A program made the position numbers and the translations under genes. Positions 30,366 to 38,719 of a stretch of 64,000 nucleotides of DNA are shown here, in pieces. The DNA comes from Marinitoga aeolica (lineage in GTDB: Bacteria; Thermotogota; Thermotogae; Petrotogales; Petrotogaceae), in contig NZ_CP069362.1 of NCBI RefSeq assembly GCF_029910535.1, positions 2,046,001 through 2,110,000 on the forward strand. The letters run 5' to 3'. The notes below the pieces were generated by a model, which saw only the letters and a list, made by a program, of their open reading frames with translations, had not been told where the DNA came from and ran no database searches. The stretch's first letter is position 1; each line of letters opens with the position of its first letter.

Positions 30366-31306
30366 AAATAGTGTTTATGGGGACACCGGATTTTGCGGCT
30401 ATTCATTTGAGAAAATTAATTGAAAAAGGTTTTAATATTGTTGGAGCCTTTTCTCAACCTGATAAACCTAAAGGAAGAGGGAAAAAAGTTCTTCCAACGC
30501 CAGTTAAAATAGTGGCTAGTGAACATAATATTCCTATTTTTCAACCCAAAAGTGTAAATTTAAAATCAGGATTCGAAACATTAGAAAGTTTAAATCCTGA
30601 TATAATAATTACTGTAGCCTATGGTAAAATTCTAAAAGCAAAAGTAATTAATTTACCTAAATATGGGTGTTGGAATGTTCATGCATCTTTATTACCAAAA
30701 TATAGAGGAGCTGCTCCTATACAAAGAGCAATTGAAAATGGAGAAACCAAAACAGGCATCTCTATTTTTAAAATTGTCGAAGAGTTAGATGCAGGACCTA
30801 TTGCATATGTTAAGGAAACACCAATTTATTTAGAAGATAATTTTGAAAGTTTGTATAATAGATTAGCAGAAATTGGAAGCGAATCTTTAGTAGAATTTTT
30901 AAGCAATTTTGAAAAATATACTGAAAAGTTAATTTACCAAAATGATAATGAAGCAACTTATGCAGCTAAAATTAGTATTGAAGACACATATATTAATTGG
31001 TATGATACTAATGAAAAAGTATTTAACAAGATTAGAGCTTATGATCCTATTCCTGGAGCTAAATCAGAAATTAATGGACAAATAGTTAAATTGTTTCATG
31101 CATCTTTGGATAGCATGCATAATGATTTTCCTGGAAAAATCTTAAAAATTGATAAAGATGGTGCTGTGATTGCTACAGGAAATGGAACTGTTAAAATCAA
31201 AAAAATACAATTTCCTGGCAAAAAAGCTATAAATATTTTTGATGCATATAATGGAAGAAAAATAAATGTTGGAGATATTTTAAAAAATATAAAAAGGGGT
31301 GAATGA
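30362..31306 (+). CDS. fmt: methionyl-tRNA formyltransferase
   Basis: A 314-residue enzyme that formylates initiator Met-tRNA using 10-formyl-tetrahydrofolate. It has MGTPDFA at the N-terminus, the catalytic NVHASLLPKYRGAAPIQRAI block, and DAGPI; the C-terminal OB-like domain spans ~205-310. It forms an ATGA overlap with def. Two copies of its substrate, tRNA-fMet, are encoded 3 kb downstream. Confidence 0.95.
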   Translation: MKIVFMGTPDFAAIHLRKLIEKGFNIVGAFSQPDKPKGRGKKVLPTPVKIVASEHNIPIFQPKSVNLKSGFETLESLNPDIIITVAYGKILKAKVINLPKYGCWNVHASLLPKYRGAAPIQRAIENGETKTGISIFKIVEELDAGPIAYVKETPIYLEDNFESLYNRLAEIGSESLVEFLSNFEKYTEKLIYQNDNEATYAAKISIEDTYINWYDTNEKVFNKIRAYDPIPGAKSEINGQIVKLFHASLDSMHNDFPGKILKIDKDGAVIATGNGTVKIKKIQFPGKKAINIFDAYNGRKINVGDILKNIKRGE

Positions 31307-31307
31307 A

Positions 31308-31523
31308 ATGGCAGAGACATTTAACATGTATATGATTAAAGGATATAAAACAGAAAAAGATGCAGAGGTTATCGAAGAAGTTTTAAAAAGTATTGATGGA
31401 ATAATCAAATTTAAAATCGAAAAGGCATTTGGAGCAGTAGAATTGACTTATGATGATGAAAAAGTCACAAGAGAAGAGATTAGTAATAAATTAAAAACAA
31501 AAGGTTTTGAGTTAAAATACTAA
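31308..31523 (+). CDS. HMA-like small protein lacking the CxxC metal site
   Basis: A 71-residue protein with the beta-alpha-beta-beta-alpha-beta pattern of heavy-metal-associated domains (MYMIKGYKTEKDAEVIEEVL, then GAVELTYDDEKVTREEI). The CxxC metal-binding pair is absent, so copper binding in the usual way is unlikely. The ATG at 31308 lies after AAAGGGGTGA and just after the fmt stop. The role is unknown; it may be a small regulatory fold. Confidence 0.6.
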   Translation: MAETFNMYMIKGYKTEKDAEVIEEVLKSIDGIIKFKIEKAFGAVELTYDDEKVTREEISNKLKTKGFELKY

Positions 31524-31524
31524 C

Positions 31525-32508
31525 ATGAAAAAAAAATATATATTCAGTTTTTTATTTGCATTTATAGCAACACTTACAGTTTTTATTCTAATTTCAGGGA
31601 TAAAAGGATTTACAAGTAGTATCCAATCTTTTTTAGGATACAATTATTTATTTTTATTTTTAGGTCTGTTTATAATAACTATAAAATGGATTATTGAGAG
31701 CTTAATAATAAAATTATTATTAAATAATATGTTATTTAAACATTCTTTAAAATTTACCCTTATTGGACAATTTTATAGCTATTTAACTCCATTTTACACT
31801 GGTGGTCAACCATTCCAAATATTATATATATCTAAATATGGAATTGATCCAGGGCAAGCTACAGCAATGATACTTTTTAAAACATTCATTTTTCAAATAA
31901 ATATGGCATTGTTGGGTTTGATAGCGGTAATATATTCTATTTATCATTTTTCATATACTGTAACCATAGGGATCACATTAGGAATATTGTTGAATTCACT
32001 AGCCATTTTTTTAATATTATTTTATGTGATTAATCAAAAAGCTGCTATAAATACGACGTTGTTTTTTGTAAAGTTTTTGAAAAAGATAGGATTATTAAAA
32101 AATCCAGAAAAGCATATAGATGAAATAATATTTAAAGTAAAAACATTCATTGATGTATTTAGAATGGAATCAAGAAAGATATTTAAAATGATTTTTATAT
32201 TTGTTTTAAGTGTAATTCAGTTTTCATGTTCATTTTTAGTATTACCAATAATTCTAAAAGGTTTTGGTAAGAATATATCATTGAAAATAGTATTTAAGTC
32301 GTTAATCACTCAGGTAACTTCATCAATTGTTCCTACGCCAGGTACTTCGGGAGGTGCTGAAAGTATTTTTTATTTATTATTTTCGGATATATTATCTCCT
32401 GAGAGAATAAGTTCATCACTTATATTATGGAGATTAACAACTTATTATTATGTTTTGCTAGTAGGCGGAATAGTAGTATTACTCAATCATAAATATAAAA
32501 AAGCATAA
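31525..32508 (+). CDS. flippase-like membrane protein (UPF0104 / lysylphosphatidylglycerol synthase TM region)
   Basis: A 327-residue protein with about eight transmembrane helices. The conserved family blocks FYSYLTPFYTGGQPFQILYI and SSIVPTPGTSGGAESIFY are both present. Members are related to the membrane part of MprF and may move lipids across the membrane. It begins 1 bp after the preceding stop and ends the surE operon before a terminator. Confidence 0.8.
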   Translation: MKKKYIFSFLFAFIATLTVFILISGIKGFTSSIQSFLGYNYLFLFLGLFIITIKWIIESLIIKLLLNNMLFKHSLKFTLIGQFYSYLTPFYTGGQPFQILYISKYGIDPGQATAMILFKTFIFQINMALLGLIAVIYSIYHFSYTVTIGITLGILLNSLAIFLILFYVINQKAAINTTLFFVKFLKKIGLLKNPEKHIDEIIFKVKTFIDVFRMESRKIFKMIFIFVLSVIQFSCSFLVLPIILKGFGKNISLKIVFKSLITQVTSSIVPTPGTSGGAESIFYLLFSDILSPERISSSLILWRLTTYYYVLLVGGIVVLLNHKYKKA

Positions 32509-32520
32509 ATCAAGATATAA

Positions 32521-32549
32521 AAAAAAGGAACCGCTACGGTTCCTTTTTT
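32521..32549. terminator. bidirectional terminator
   Basis: A-run/GGAACCG, loop CTA, CGGTTCC/T-run: a perfect 13-bp stem usable in both directions. It separates the surE operon from the converging tRNA-Leu gene. Confidence 0.92.
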
Positions 32550-32554
32550 CATTA

Positions 32555-32643
32555 TGGTGCCGAGGGCGGGACTTGAACCCGCACGGGATAAATTCCCACA
32601 TGGCCCTCAACCATGCGTGTCTGCCGATTCCACCACCTCGGCA
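32555..32643 (-). tRNA. tRNA-Leu (GAG)
   Basis: An 89-base class II tRNA with a long variable arm. The acceptor TGCCGAG pairs with CTCGGCA and CCA is encoded. The anticodon stem CATGG/CCATG encloses loop TTGAGGG, giving anticodon GAG. Confidence 0.92.
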
Positions 32644-32653
32644 AGCCTTAGAT

Positions 32654-32682
32654 ATTATACAATAACTTTTATTTTTTGTCAA
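32654..32682 (-). promoter_or_regulatory. consensus promoter of tRNA-Leu(GAG)
   Basis: On the minus strand TTGACA (32682-32677) and TATAAT (32659-32654) are separated by exactly 17 bases, ending 11 bases before the tRNA. Confidence 0.88.
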
Positions 32683-32948
32683 CTACTATTTTGAATATTG
32701 AGATGAAAAATATTTTACTTTTTAAATATAATATTTTTTGATATGTTATTTTTTATATCAATAAAGAAAAACTAATTGAATATTTATTTTTTATTCATAT
32801 AGATGAAATTATATTCAAATTTCTTTTTTGAAAAAAATTTAATAAAGACTAAAATCATAAAAAATTTACAAAGTGTGTTGGTAAAATAAATATTTTTTCA
32901 AAATCATGTATATATTTTTGTATTATTATTTATTAAGGAGGTGTTTTG
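32683..32948. other. AT-rich intergenic stretch
   Basis: About 265 bases of nearly pure A/T sequence between the tRNA-Leu promoter and a small gene. I see no gene, repeat or structured RNA. It presumably contains the + strand promoter for 32949-33883, but no box is convincing. Confidence 0.6.
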
Positions 32949-33122
32949 ATGGAATATAAAAATGCTAAAATAAATACATTATCCCAGTATGATTTTTTAA
33001 AAGAAATAAAAAAAATTGAGGATGAAGAAGAATTAAAGGATTTTACTAAAAAACGTTTCTTCAATTCCATTCAAAACGTAAATGCAAAAAGTAAAAAAGA
33101 AGAATTAAAAAATAATGGGTGA
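32949..33122 (+). CDS. small hypothetical protein, 57 residues
   Basis: A 57-codon gene with an excellent AAGGAGG site seven to eight bases before the ATG. The product is highly charged and helical (Lys/Glu-rich, KEIKKIEDEEELKDFTKKR in the middle), without signal peptide or cysteines. Its TGA lies 5 bases before the ATG of the degenerate ABC gene, so the two form a coupled pair. The function is unknown. Confidence 0.55.
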   Translation: MEYKNAKINTLSQYDFLKEIKKIEDEEELKDFTKKRFFNSIQNVNAKSKKEELKNNG

Positions 33123-33127
33123 AATAT

Positions 33128-33883
33128 ATGATTTATGAAGAAGATAAGCCAATAATTGAGGTAAAAGATTTTTCATTATATATGAATAATATAGTAGTAT
33201 TAAAATCCATTAATTTGAGATTATATAATAATGAGTCGGTTTTGATATATGGTGAAAGGAATTCAGGAAAATCTGCCCTTCTAAGGGCATTTGTGCATTT
33301 AAATGAAGAATTGTTTAGTAATGTATATGGAAAAGGAGATATAAAATATAGAGGAAAAGATGTTAGGGAACAGGAAAAAAAATATTTAAGAAGCAATATT
33401 ACTTATACAGAACCACAATATTTGCAAAATTTAAATTTTATTTCGTTAAAGGAATTATTAAAAGTATCATTAGGTATAAGTCCACATGCATTATCTTATG
33501 ATCACATATCTTTATTAAAAAAGTTAGATTTGATGAATAAATTTGTAGATTTAAAAAGCTTAAAATATTATAATGATTTGTCTAATTGGTCAAGTGCGGA
33601 TAAATTGTCGTTGTTAATTTTTATATCTTTAGCAAGAAATCCTAATATTTTTATGTTTGATTCTATTTTGGATCATATTGATGATGTTTTGTTAAAAAAA
33701 ATAAAAGATGTTATAAGCGATATAAACCAAAATAGAGTATTAATATTTGCTACAAGAAATCTTTTTAGATACCTTGATATATGTAATAGAATTATTGTAT
33801 TAAAAGAAGGAAAAATTATTTTTGATTCAACACCAAAAGAATTTATTATTAACTTTAAACAAGATAAATTTAGAAACTTGTAA
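33128..33883 (+). CDS. degenerate ABC-type ATPase-like protein
   Basis: A 251-residue single ABC domain. Walker A is intact (GERNSGKS, residues 42-49) and a Q-loop-like EPQ is present. The signature reads LSNWSSADK (from residue 151) instead of LSGGQ, Walker B IFMFD is followed by Ser179 where the catalytic Glu should be, and the H-loop His is replaced by Arg210. ATP may bind but normal hydrolysis is unlikely. Overall spacing is like PstB-type domains. No permease is nearby. I start it at the ATG at 33128; a GTG at 33119 lacks a ribosome site. Its last Leu codon and stop are part of the repeat that continues into the tRNA operon. Confidence 0.75.
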   Translation: MIYEEDKPIIEVKDFSLYMNNIVVLKSINLRLYNNESVLIYGERNSGKSALLRAFVHLNEELFSNVYGKGDIKYRGKDVREQEKKYLRSNITYTEPQYLQNLNFISLKELLKVSLGISPHALSYDHISLLKKLDLMNKFVDLKSLKYYNDLSNWSSADKLSLLIFISLARNPNIFMFDSILDHIDDVLLKKIKDVISDINQNRVLIFATRNLFRYLDICNRIIVLKEGKIIFDSTPKEFIINFKQDKFRNL

Positions 33884-33894
33884 CTAAAAAGGTA

Positions 33895-33923
33895 TTGACA
33901 AAAAAGATAAAAAATGATAAAAT
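33895..33923 (+). promoter_or_regulatory. consensus promoter of tRNA operon, copy 1
   Basis: TTGACA (33895-33900), 17-base spacer, TAAAAT (33918-33923), about 28 bases before the tRNA-Leu. Confidence 0.88.
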
Positions 33924-33951
33924 AATCACGGTTGAAATAACCGAAGAAGGT

Positions 33952-34041
33952 TGCCGAGGTGGCGGAATTGGCAGACGCTGCGGACTTAAAATCCGTTGGG
34001 TGGAGACACTCGTGTGGGTTCAAGTCCCACCCTCGGCACCA
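33952..34041 (+). tRNA. tRNA-Leu (TAA), copy 1
   Basis: A 90-base class II tRNA. The acceptor TGCCGAG pairs with CTCGGCA, CCA is encoded, and GCGGA/TCCGT closes loop CTTAAAA, giving anticodon TAA. Confidence 0.93.
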
Positions 34042-34064
34042 TTTTTATTTTCTCTACTACGCGG

Positions 34065-34141
<77 letters not shown>

Positions 34142-34151
34142 TTTTTTTTAT

Positions 34152-34228
34152 GGCGGCGTAGCTCAGTTGGCTAGAGCATGCGGTTCATACCCGCAGTGTC
34201 AAGAGTTCGAGTCTCTTCGCCGCCACCA
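34152..34228 (+). tRNA. tRNA-Met (CAT), probably elongator, copy 1
   Basis: A 77-base tRNA with acceptor GGCGGCG/CGCCGCC, anticodon loop TTCATAC and CCA encoded. GTAGCTCAGTTGG matches elongator tRNA-Met of other bacteria. A lysidine-modified tRNA-Ile2 with the same CAT anticodon cannot be fully excluded by eye. Confidence 0.85.
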
Positions 34229-34229
34229 G

Positions 34230-34264
34230 TAAAAAAGAGCAGTCTTTTGACTGCTCTTTTTTAC
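34230..34264 (+). terminator. terminator of tRNA operon copy 1
   Basis: A perfect 14-bp stem (A6-GAGCAGTC / GACTGCTC-T6) with loop TTTT. It lies immediately after the repeat and is not shared with copy 2. Confidence 0.92.
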
Positions 34265-34372
34265 TTATTCCTATTTTTAATTTCTTTATATAAATTTTTA
34301 TACTATATAATGATGGTTATAATATTTAGAAAATACCAATAAATTCATAAGGAATTTGTAACTAAAAAGGTA

Positions 34373-34401
34373 TTGACAAAAAAGATAAAAAATGATAAAA
34401 T
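34373..34401 (+). promoter_or_regulatory. consensus promoter of tRNA operon, copy 2
   Basis: Same TTGACA / 17 bp / TAAAAT arrangement as copy 1. Confidence 0.88.
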
Positions 34402-34429
34402 AATCACGGTTGAAATAACCAAAGAAGGT

Positions 34430-34519
34430 TGCCGAGGTGGCGGAATTGGCAGACGCTGCGGACTTAAAATCCGTTGGGTGGAGACACTCGTGTGGGTTCA
34501 AGTCCCACCCTCGGCACCA
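34430..34519 (+). tRNA. tRNA-Leu (TAA), copy 2
   Basis: Identical in sequence to 33952-34041; anticodon TAA. Confidence 0.93.
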
Positions 34520-34542
34520 TTTTTATTTTCTCTACTACGCGG

Positions 34543-34619
<77 letters not shown>

Positions 34620-34629
34620 TTTTTTTTAT

Positions 34630-34706
34630 GGCGGCGTAGCTCAGTTGGCTAGAGCATGCGGTTCATACCCGCAGTGTCAAGAGTTCGAGTCTCTTCGCCG
34701 CCACCA
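34630..34706 (+). tRNA. tRNA-Met (CAT), probably elongator, copy 2
   Basis: Identical to 34152-34228. Confidence 0.85.
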
Positions 34707-34708
34707 TA

Positions 34709-34750
34709 AAACAAAAAAGAGAAGCGATTTGCTTCTCTTTTTTGTTTTTT
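34709..34750. terminator. bidirectional terminator after tRNA operon copy 2
   Basis: A 15-bp perfect stem (34711-34725 with 34731-34745; core GAGAAGC/GCTTCTC) flanked by A and T runs. It ends the tRNA operon and the converging HAD gene. It differs in sequence from the copy 1 terminator. Confidence 0.9.
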
Positions 34751-35369
34751 ATAAGATATCTTTCCACTTATCTTTTTCATTTACATGAATAAATTTAATT
34801 CCCGCTTTTGTGCTTGCTTCATCAAAAACAGTATCTCCTATCATAATACAATCTTTTGGATCAATTTTCAATTTATTTATAATTTCAATAAAAAATTTTG
34901 GATTAGGCTTACAATAATGAGAGTTCTCCATATATGAAACATATTCAAAATCATTAAAAGTCATATCTATGAAATTAAGTCTTTTTTCTACAGCGATTTT
35001 TGGAAATACAGGATTAGAAGCAAAAATTAGTTGGTGTTTAGATTTCTTAATGAATTCTAATAACTCATCATTTGGCTTTATAATTTTATTTAATTTTGGA
35101 AATTCATTTTTATAAAAATTTATAAATAAATCATACCAATATTCTTCTTCTTTTCCACTTTTTTCTGCCATTATTTTGAGATAATAATCTAGATTATCTG
35201 TATCTTCATCATTCTTTTTTATAAGTTCAGATGTTGCTTCTAAAATAGTATTGATAACGTTTTTATCCTGAATTTTAGAATATTCCAAAAATGATGTAAA
35301 ATAATATTTTTGGAATTCTTCTTCTGGATTTTTTATTAAAGTACCGTCATAATCTAAAAATATATAAAT
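34749..35369 (-). CDS. HAD-superfamily phosphatase with a probable ATT start codon
   Basis: A 206-residue HAD hydrolase. Motif I, FLDYDGTLI with nucleophile Asp and acid/base Asp, lies at residues 4-12 only if translation starts at the ATT at 35369. That ATT is seven bases after a perfect GGAGG (35381-35377). There is no ATG, GTG or TTG between the ribosome site and motif I. The first conventional in-frame start (TTG at 35288) would delete motif I and has no site. Motif II is FASNP, III is KPNPKFF and IV is IGDTVFDEAST. The substrate is unknown. Confidence 0.75.
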   Translation of the reverse strand: MYIFLDYDGTLIKNPEEEFQKYYFTSFLEYSKIQDKNVINTILEATSELIKKNDEDTDNLDYYLKIMAEKSGKEEEYWYDLFINFYKNEFPKLNKIIKPNDELLEFIKKSKHQLIFASNPVFPKIAVEKRLNFIDMTFNDFEYVSYMENSHYCKPNPKFFIEIINKLKIDPKDCIMIGDTVFDEASTKAGIKFIHVNEKDKWKDIL

Positions 35370-35384
35370 AATTTCACCTCCAAA

Positions 35385-35431
35385 TAAAAAGGTCTGGATT
35401 GTGGGGAGAGGGAGAGATTCACAATCCAGAC
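35385..35431 (-). terminator. long-loop hairpin terminator after carbamate kinase
   Basis: Perfect 12-bp arms (35392-35403 and 35420-35431) enclose a 16-base loop that is purine-only on the + strand apart from its last two bases. On the minus strand the stem is followed by CTTTTTATTT, so it can end the arc operon just upstream of the HAD ribosome site. Confidence 0.75.
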
Positions 35432-35452
35432 AATGGTTTGTTTTAAATTTTA

Positions 35453-36394
35453 TTATGGTATGATTTTTGTTCCTGTTTTACCTTCTAAAGCATCTTTTAA
35501 TTTTTCCATATCAGTAATTAAAGCTGGTTTACCTGAATCTTTTACAAATGAGATACAAGATTCTATTTTAGGCAACATACTACCTTTTGCAAAATGACCT
35601 TCTTCAATGTACTTTTCTGCTTCGGCAATTGTAATAGTATCTAAAGCCTTTTGGTTAGGTTTGTTAAAATTAAGATAAACTTTTTCTACTGCAGTCAAAA
35701 TGATAAATTCATCAGCATTTAAAATTTTTGCTAACAACGCAGAAGCTCTATCTTTATCTATAACGGCTTCAACACCTTTAACATCACCGTTTTCATCTAT
35801 TATAACTGGTATTCCGCCTCCGCCACCAGCTACAACAATAACATCATTTTCAATTAAATCTTTTATTGTATTTTTTTCTATTGCATCTAAAGGTATTGGT
35901 GAAGGAACAACTCTTCTCCAACCTCTACCAGCATCTTCTTTAAAAATCCAACCTTTTTCTTCCATCATTTTTTTAGCATCTTCTTCATTGTAGAAAGGAC
36001 CCACTGGTTTTGTTGGATTTTGGAATCCAGGATCATTTTTATCAACAACTATTTGTGTAACTACTGCAGCAACATCTCTTTCGATTTTTCTTTCTTTTAG
36101 AACATTTTTTAATTCTTGAACAATCATATAACCTAAATATCCTTGAGTCATTGCTCCTAATACATCCATTGGAAATGGAGGTATAGTATTTTTAGCAATA
36201 TCCTGCTGTAATAACAAGTTACCAACTTGAGGACCATTTCCATGTGTAATAATAATGTCATAATCCATTTCTATCATATCAGCTAGATATGAAGCAGTAA
36301 CTCTAATGTTTTTAAACATGTTTTCTGCTGTAGGTTTTTCTCCAGGTCTATTCATTGCATTTCCGCCTATAGCGACGACTGCTAATTTTTTCAT
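35453..36394 (-). CDS. arcC: carbamate kinase
   Basis: A 313-residue amino-acid-kinase-family enzyme that makes ATP from carbamoyl phosphate and ADP. It has VVAIGGNAM at the N-terminus, ITHGNGPQVGNLLLQ, and VVAGGGGGIPV, with the C-terminal PKIESCISFV segment. It follows ornithine carbamoyltransferase by 21 bp. Together they convert citrulline plus phosphate to ornithine, CO2, NH3 and ATP. Arginine deiminase is not in this window. Confidence 0.94.
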   Translation of the reverse strand: MKKLAVVAIGGNAMNRPGEKPTAENMFKNIRVTASYLADMIEMDYDIIITHGNGPQVGNLLLQQDIAKNTIPPFPMDVLGAMTQGYLGYMIVQELKNVLKERKIERDVAAVVTQIVVDKNDPGFQNPTKPVGPFYNEEDAKKMMEEKGWIFKEDAGRGWRRVVPSPIPLDAIEKNTIKDLIENDVIVVAGGGGGIPVIIDENGDVKGVEAVIDKDRASALLAKILNADEFIILTAVEKVYLNFNKPNQKALDTITIAEAEKYIEEGHFAKGSMLPKIESCISFVKDSGKPALITDMEKLKDALEGKTGTKIIP

Positions 36395-36415
36395 TTCGTT
36401 CCCCCCTGTCGTATT

Positions 36416-37396
36416 TTATAAGGTAGCTACCATAATAGCTTTTATTGTATGCATTCTATTTTCTGCTTGATCGAATACTTTTGAATGTCTGCTTCTAAAT
36501 ACTTCATCAGTTACTTCTCTAATGTCTAATCCTCTTTCTTTTGCTTCTTTTGCAACTACAGTTTCAAAATCATGGAATGAAGGGAGACAATGTAAGAAAA
36601 TAACATTTGGATTTTCTGTTCTTTTAATTAAATCCATATCTACTCTATAAGGTGTTAACAATTCAACTCTTTCAGGCATTTTATCTTCTTCACCCATTGA
36701 TACCCATACATCCGTATAAATAACATCTGCATTTTTCACACCATCTAAATCAGATGTATATTCAATTATTGCTCCTGTTTCTTTTGCTGTTTCTAAAGCT
36801 TCATTCATCATTTCATCTGAAGGTTTTAATGATTCAGGTCCAACAGCAACATAATGCATGCCTAATTTTGCAGAAATTCTCATTAATGTATTAGCTACGT
36901 TATTTCTTGTATCTCCAATAAATACCACTTTCATTTGATTTAAAGGTTTATGTACATATTCCATCATTGTCATAACATCAGCTAAACCTTGTGTTGGGTG
37001 TGCTTCATCAGTTAATCCATTCCATACAGGAACACCTGAATATTTTGATAAATCTTCAACAACTTTTTGTTTAAATCCTCTGTATTCAATTCCGTCATAC
37101 ATTCTTCCTAATACCTTAGCTGTATCCTCAATAGATTCTTTTTTACCCATTTGACTATTAGTTAAGAAAGTAACGTGTGCACCTTCATCTAATGCAGCAA
37201 CTTCAAAAGCAGTTCTTGTTCTTGTAGAAGTTTTATCGAAAATTAAAACTATATTTTTTCCTTTTAAAGTTTCTGTTCTGATTCCTGCTCTTTTTTTAGA
37301 TTTTAAATCAAAAGCTAAATCTAATAAATATTTTATTTCTTCTGGTGTGTAATCCTTTAAAGACAATAAACTTCTTCCTTTTAAATTAATAGGCAT
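36416..37396 (-). CDS. arcB: ornithine carbamoyltransferase (catabolic context)
   Basis: A 326-residue transcarbamoylase. The carbamoyl-phosphate motif is [16 protein letters not shown] (~residues 53-68), with [12 protein letters not shown] and the ornithine/catalytic HCLPSFHD later. Because the next gene is carbamate kinase and no arginine biosynthesis genes are near, the catabolic (citrulline-degrading) direction is likely. A GGAGGAG site precedes the ATG. The anabolic ArgF role is an alternative. Confidence 0.92.
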   Translation of the reverse strand: MPINLKGRSLLSLKDYTPEEIKYLLDLAFDLKSKKRAGIRTETLKGKNIVLIFDKTSTRTRTAFEVAALDEGAHVTFLTNSQMGKKESIEDTAKVLGRMYDGIEYRGFKQKVVEDLSKYSGVPVWNGLTDEAHPTQGLADVMTMMEYVHKPLNQMKVVFIGDTRNNVANTLMRISAKLGMHYVAVGPESLKPSDEMMNEALETAKETGAIIEYTSDLDGVKNADVIYTDVWVSMGEEDKMPERVELLTPYRVDMDLIKRTENPNVIFLHCLPSFHDFETVVAKEAKERGLDIREVTDEVFRSRHSKVFDQAENRMHTIKAIMVATL

Positions 37397-37437
37397 ATTA
37401 ATCTCCTCCTTTTAATTATTTGAACTTGACAATGTTT

Positions 37438-37465
37438 ATTATACATGTTGTTTTTAATTTCTCAA
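37438..37465 (-). promoter_or_regulatory. promoter of arcB-arcC operon
   Basis: On the minus strand TTGAGA (37465-37460), a 16-base spacer and TATAAT (37443-37438), about 40 bases before the arcB start. Confidence 0.65.
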
Positions 37466-37603
37466 AATGAAAAATTTTTGAAAAAATAGCCAGTATGAAG
37501 AAAATTTCATGATTATTCCTTTTTATTATAAGTATCCGTAAGTATAATTGAGTATGCTTGGATATACATATTTATGTTATAATAAACATGAGGAGTTGAT
37601 AAT

Positions 37604-38704
37604 ATGAAAAAAATATTATTATTTATTATATCATTAATTTTTGTGTTTTCATCATGTATTAAAATAATTCCTAAAGCAGAAGATACCAATTTTTCTGATT
37701 TAACCCAAGATCAAAAAGAATTGTTAATAAGATTAATTGCTACTGGATATAATAAAGGTGGGAATTATAAATTTGATGAATTAAAAAATTTAGCAAGCAC
37801 TACTGATTATGATGATAGAATTTTAAATAATTATAAATATTTTATTGGAATTACAGATGTAATGCCTACAAAAACTATAGAGTTAAAAACTATTCCAAAT
37901 GATGATGAAAGAATTAAGGAGTATATTAAAAGCATTATAAATAAATTTAAAGATAATGGGGAGTACAATAATAATTCAGATGATAATTTTTTCATAGATG
38001 CATTTAATGAATATATTCCAGTAAATCCTTTAAGAAAGGATAGAGATTTTAGTTATTTAAATCCTAAAATCAAAAATAATTTTATGAATGAGGATGAGTT
38101 AATAAATAGAGTATATAATTTAATTTATAGAGATTATAATAATAATTATATTTTTAAAAAATGGTATGATAAATATTTTGGAGAAGATTTTTTATCAAGT
38201 ATAAAAATATATGCAAAATTTTTAGTTGACATGGCTTATACATATACTCATTCAAATGCAGAATTAAATAGAATAAATTATACAAATTCAGAATTATATC
38301 CAGAGAAAATTAGTTTAAATCATATTCCTGTTGAATTGTTATTATCTATAATGTATCAGGAATCTAAATTTTTTCCTGCTTCCTTTAAAGCTGAAATAAA
38401 AACAGATGATGAAAATATTGAATATATAGATTCTGTATCTTTTGGGCTTACCCATACATTGATAGATTCAGATTATTTATATATTTCAAAAAATTATAAT
38501 GATATAGGAAACAATAAATTTGAACCATATAATTTTAGTATGATTTCTTGGTATTATTTATATGGTGCAAATCCTTTTAATAATCCAACCGGTGAAGAAA
38601 CGTACTTTTCCGATTGGGATTTAATAACTATTAGAGGTTCTATTCTATATTCAACTATTTATTTAGATATGCTATATCAAAAATTGATTAAATATATAAA
38701 ATGA
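37604..38704 (+). CDS. lipoprotein with SLT-like (lytic transglycosylase) domain
   Basis: A 366-residue lipoprotein: the lipobox FSSC puts the lipid-modified Cys at residue 18. The C-terminal ~130 residues fit a lysozyme-like SLT domain. LLLSIMYQESKFFP carries the expected catalytic Glu, followed by SVSFGLTHT, the equivalent of the usual SxxGLMQ block. The 150-residue middle is of unknown fold. It should cut or remodel peptidoglycan from the membrane face. A TATAAT at 37578-37583 is a likely -10. Ribokinase follows after 15 bp. Confidence 0.7.
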   Translation: MKKILLFIISLIFVFSSCIKIIPKAEDTNFSDLTQDQKELLIRLIATGYNKGGNYKFDELKNLASTTDYDDRILNNYKYFIGITDVMPTKTIELKTIPNDDERIKEYIKSIINKFKDNGEYNNNSDDNFFIDAFNEYIPVNPLRKDRDFSYLNPKIKNNFMNEDELINRVYNLIYRDYNNNYIFKKWYDKYFGEDFLSSIKIYAKFLVDMAYTYTHSNAELNRINYTNSELYPEKISLNHIPVELLLSIMYQESKFFPASFKAEIKTDDENIEYIDSVSFGLTHTLIDSDYLYISKNYNDIGNNKFEPYNFSMISWYYLYGANPFNNPTGEETYFSDWDLITIRGSILYSTIYLDMLYQKLIKYIK

Positions 38705-38719
38705 TTAGGGGGTCAAAAA

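Noticed and set aside
32479-32682. 67-codon frame over tRNA-Leu(GAG)
   Set aside because: It reads through a tRNA, terminator and promoter; no ribosome site.
34749-35288. HAD protein starting at the TTG at 35288
   Set aside because: This removes HAD motif I and has no ribosome site; the ATT at 35369 fits far better.
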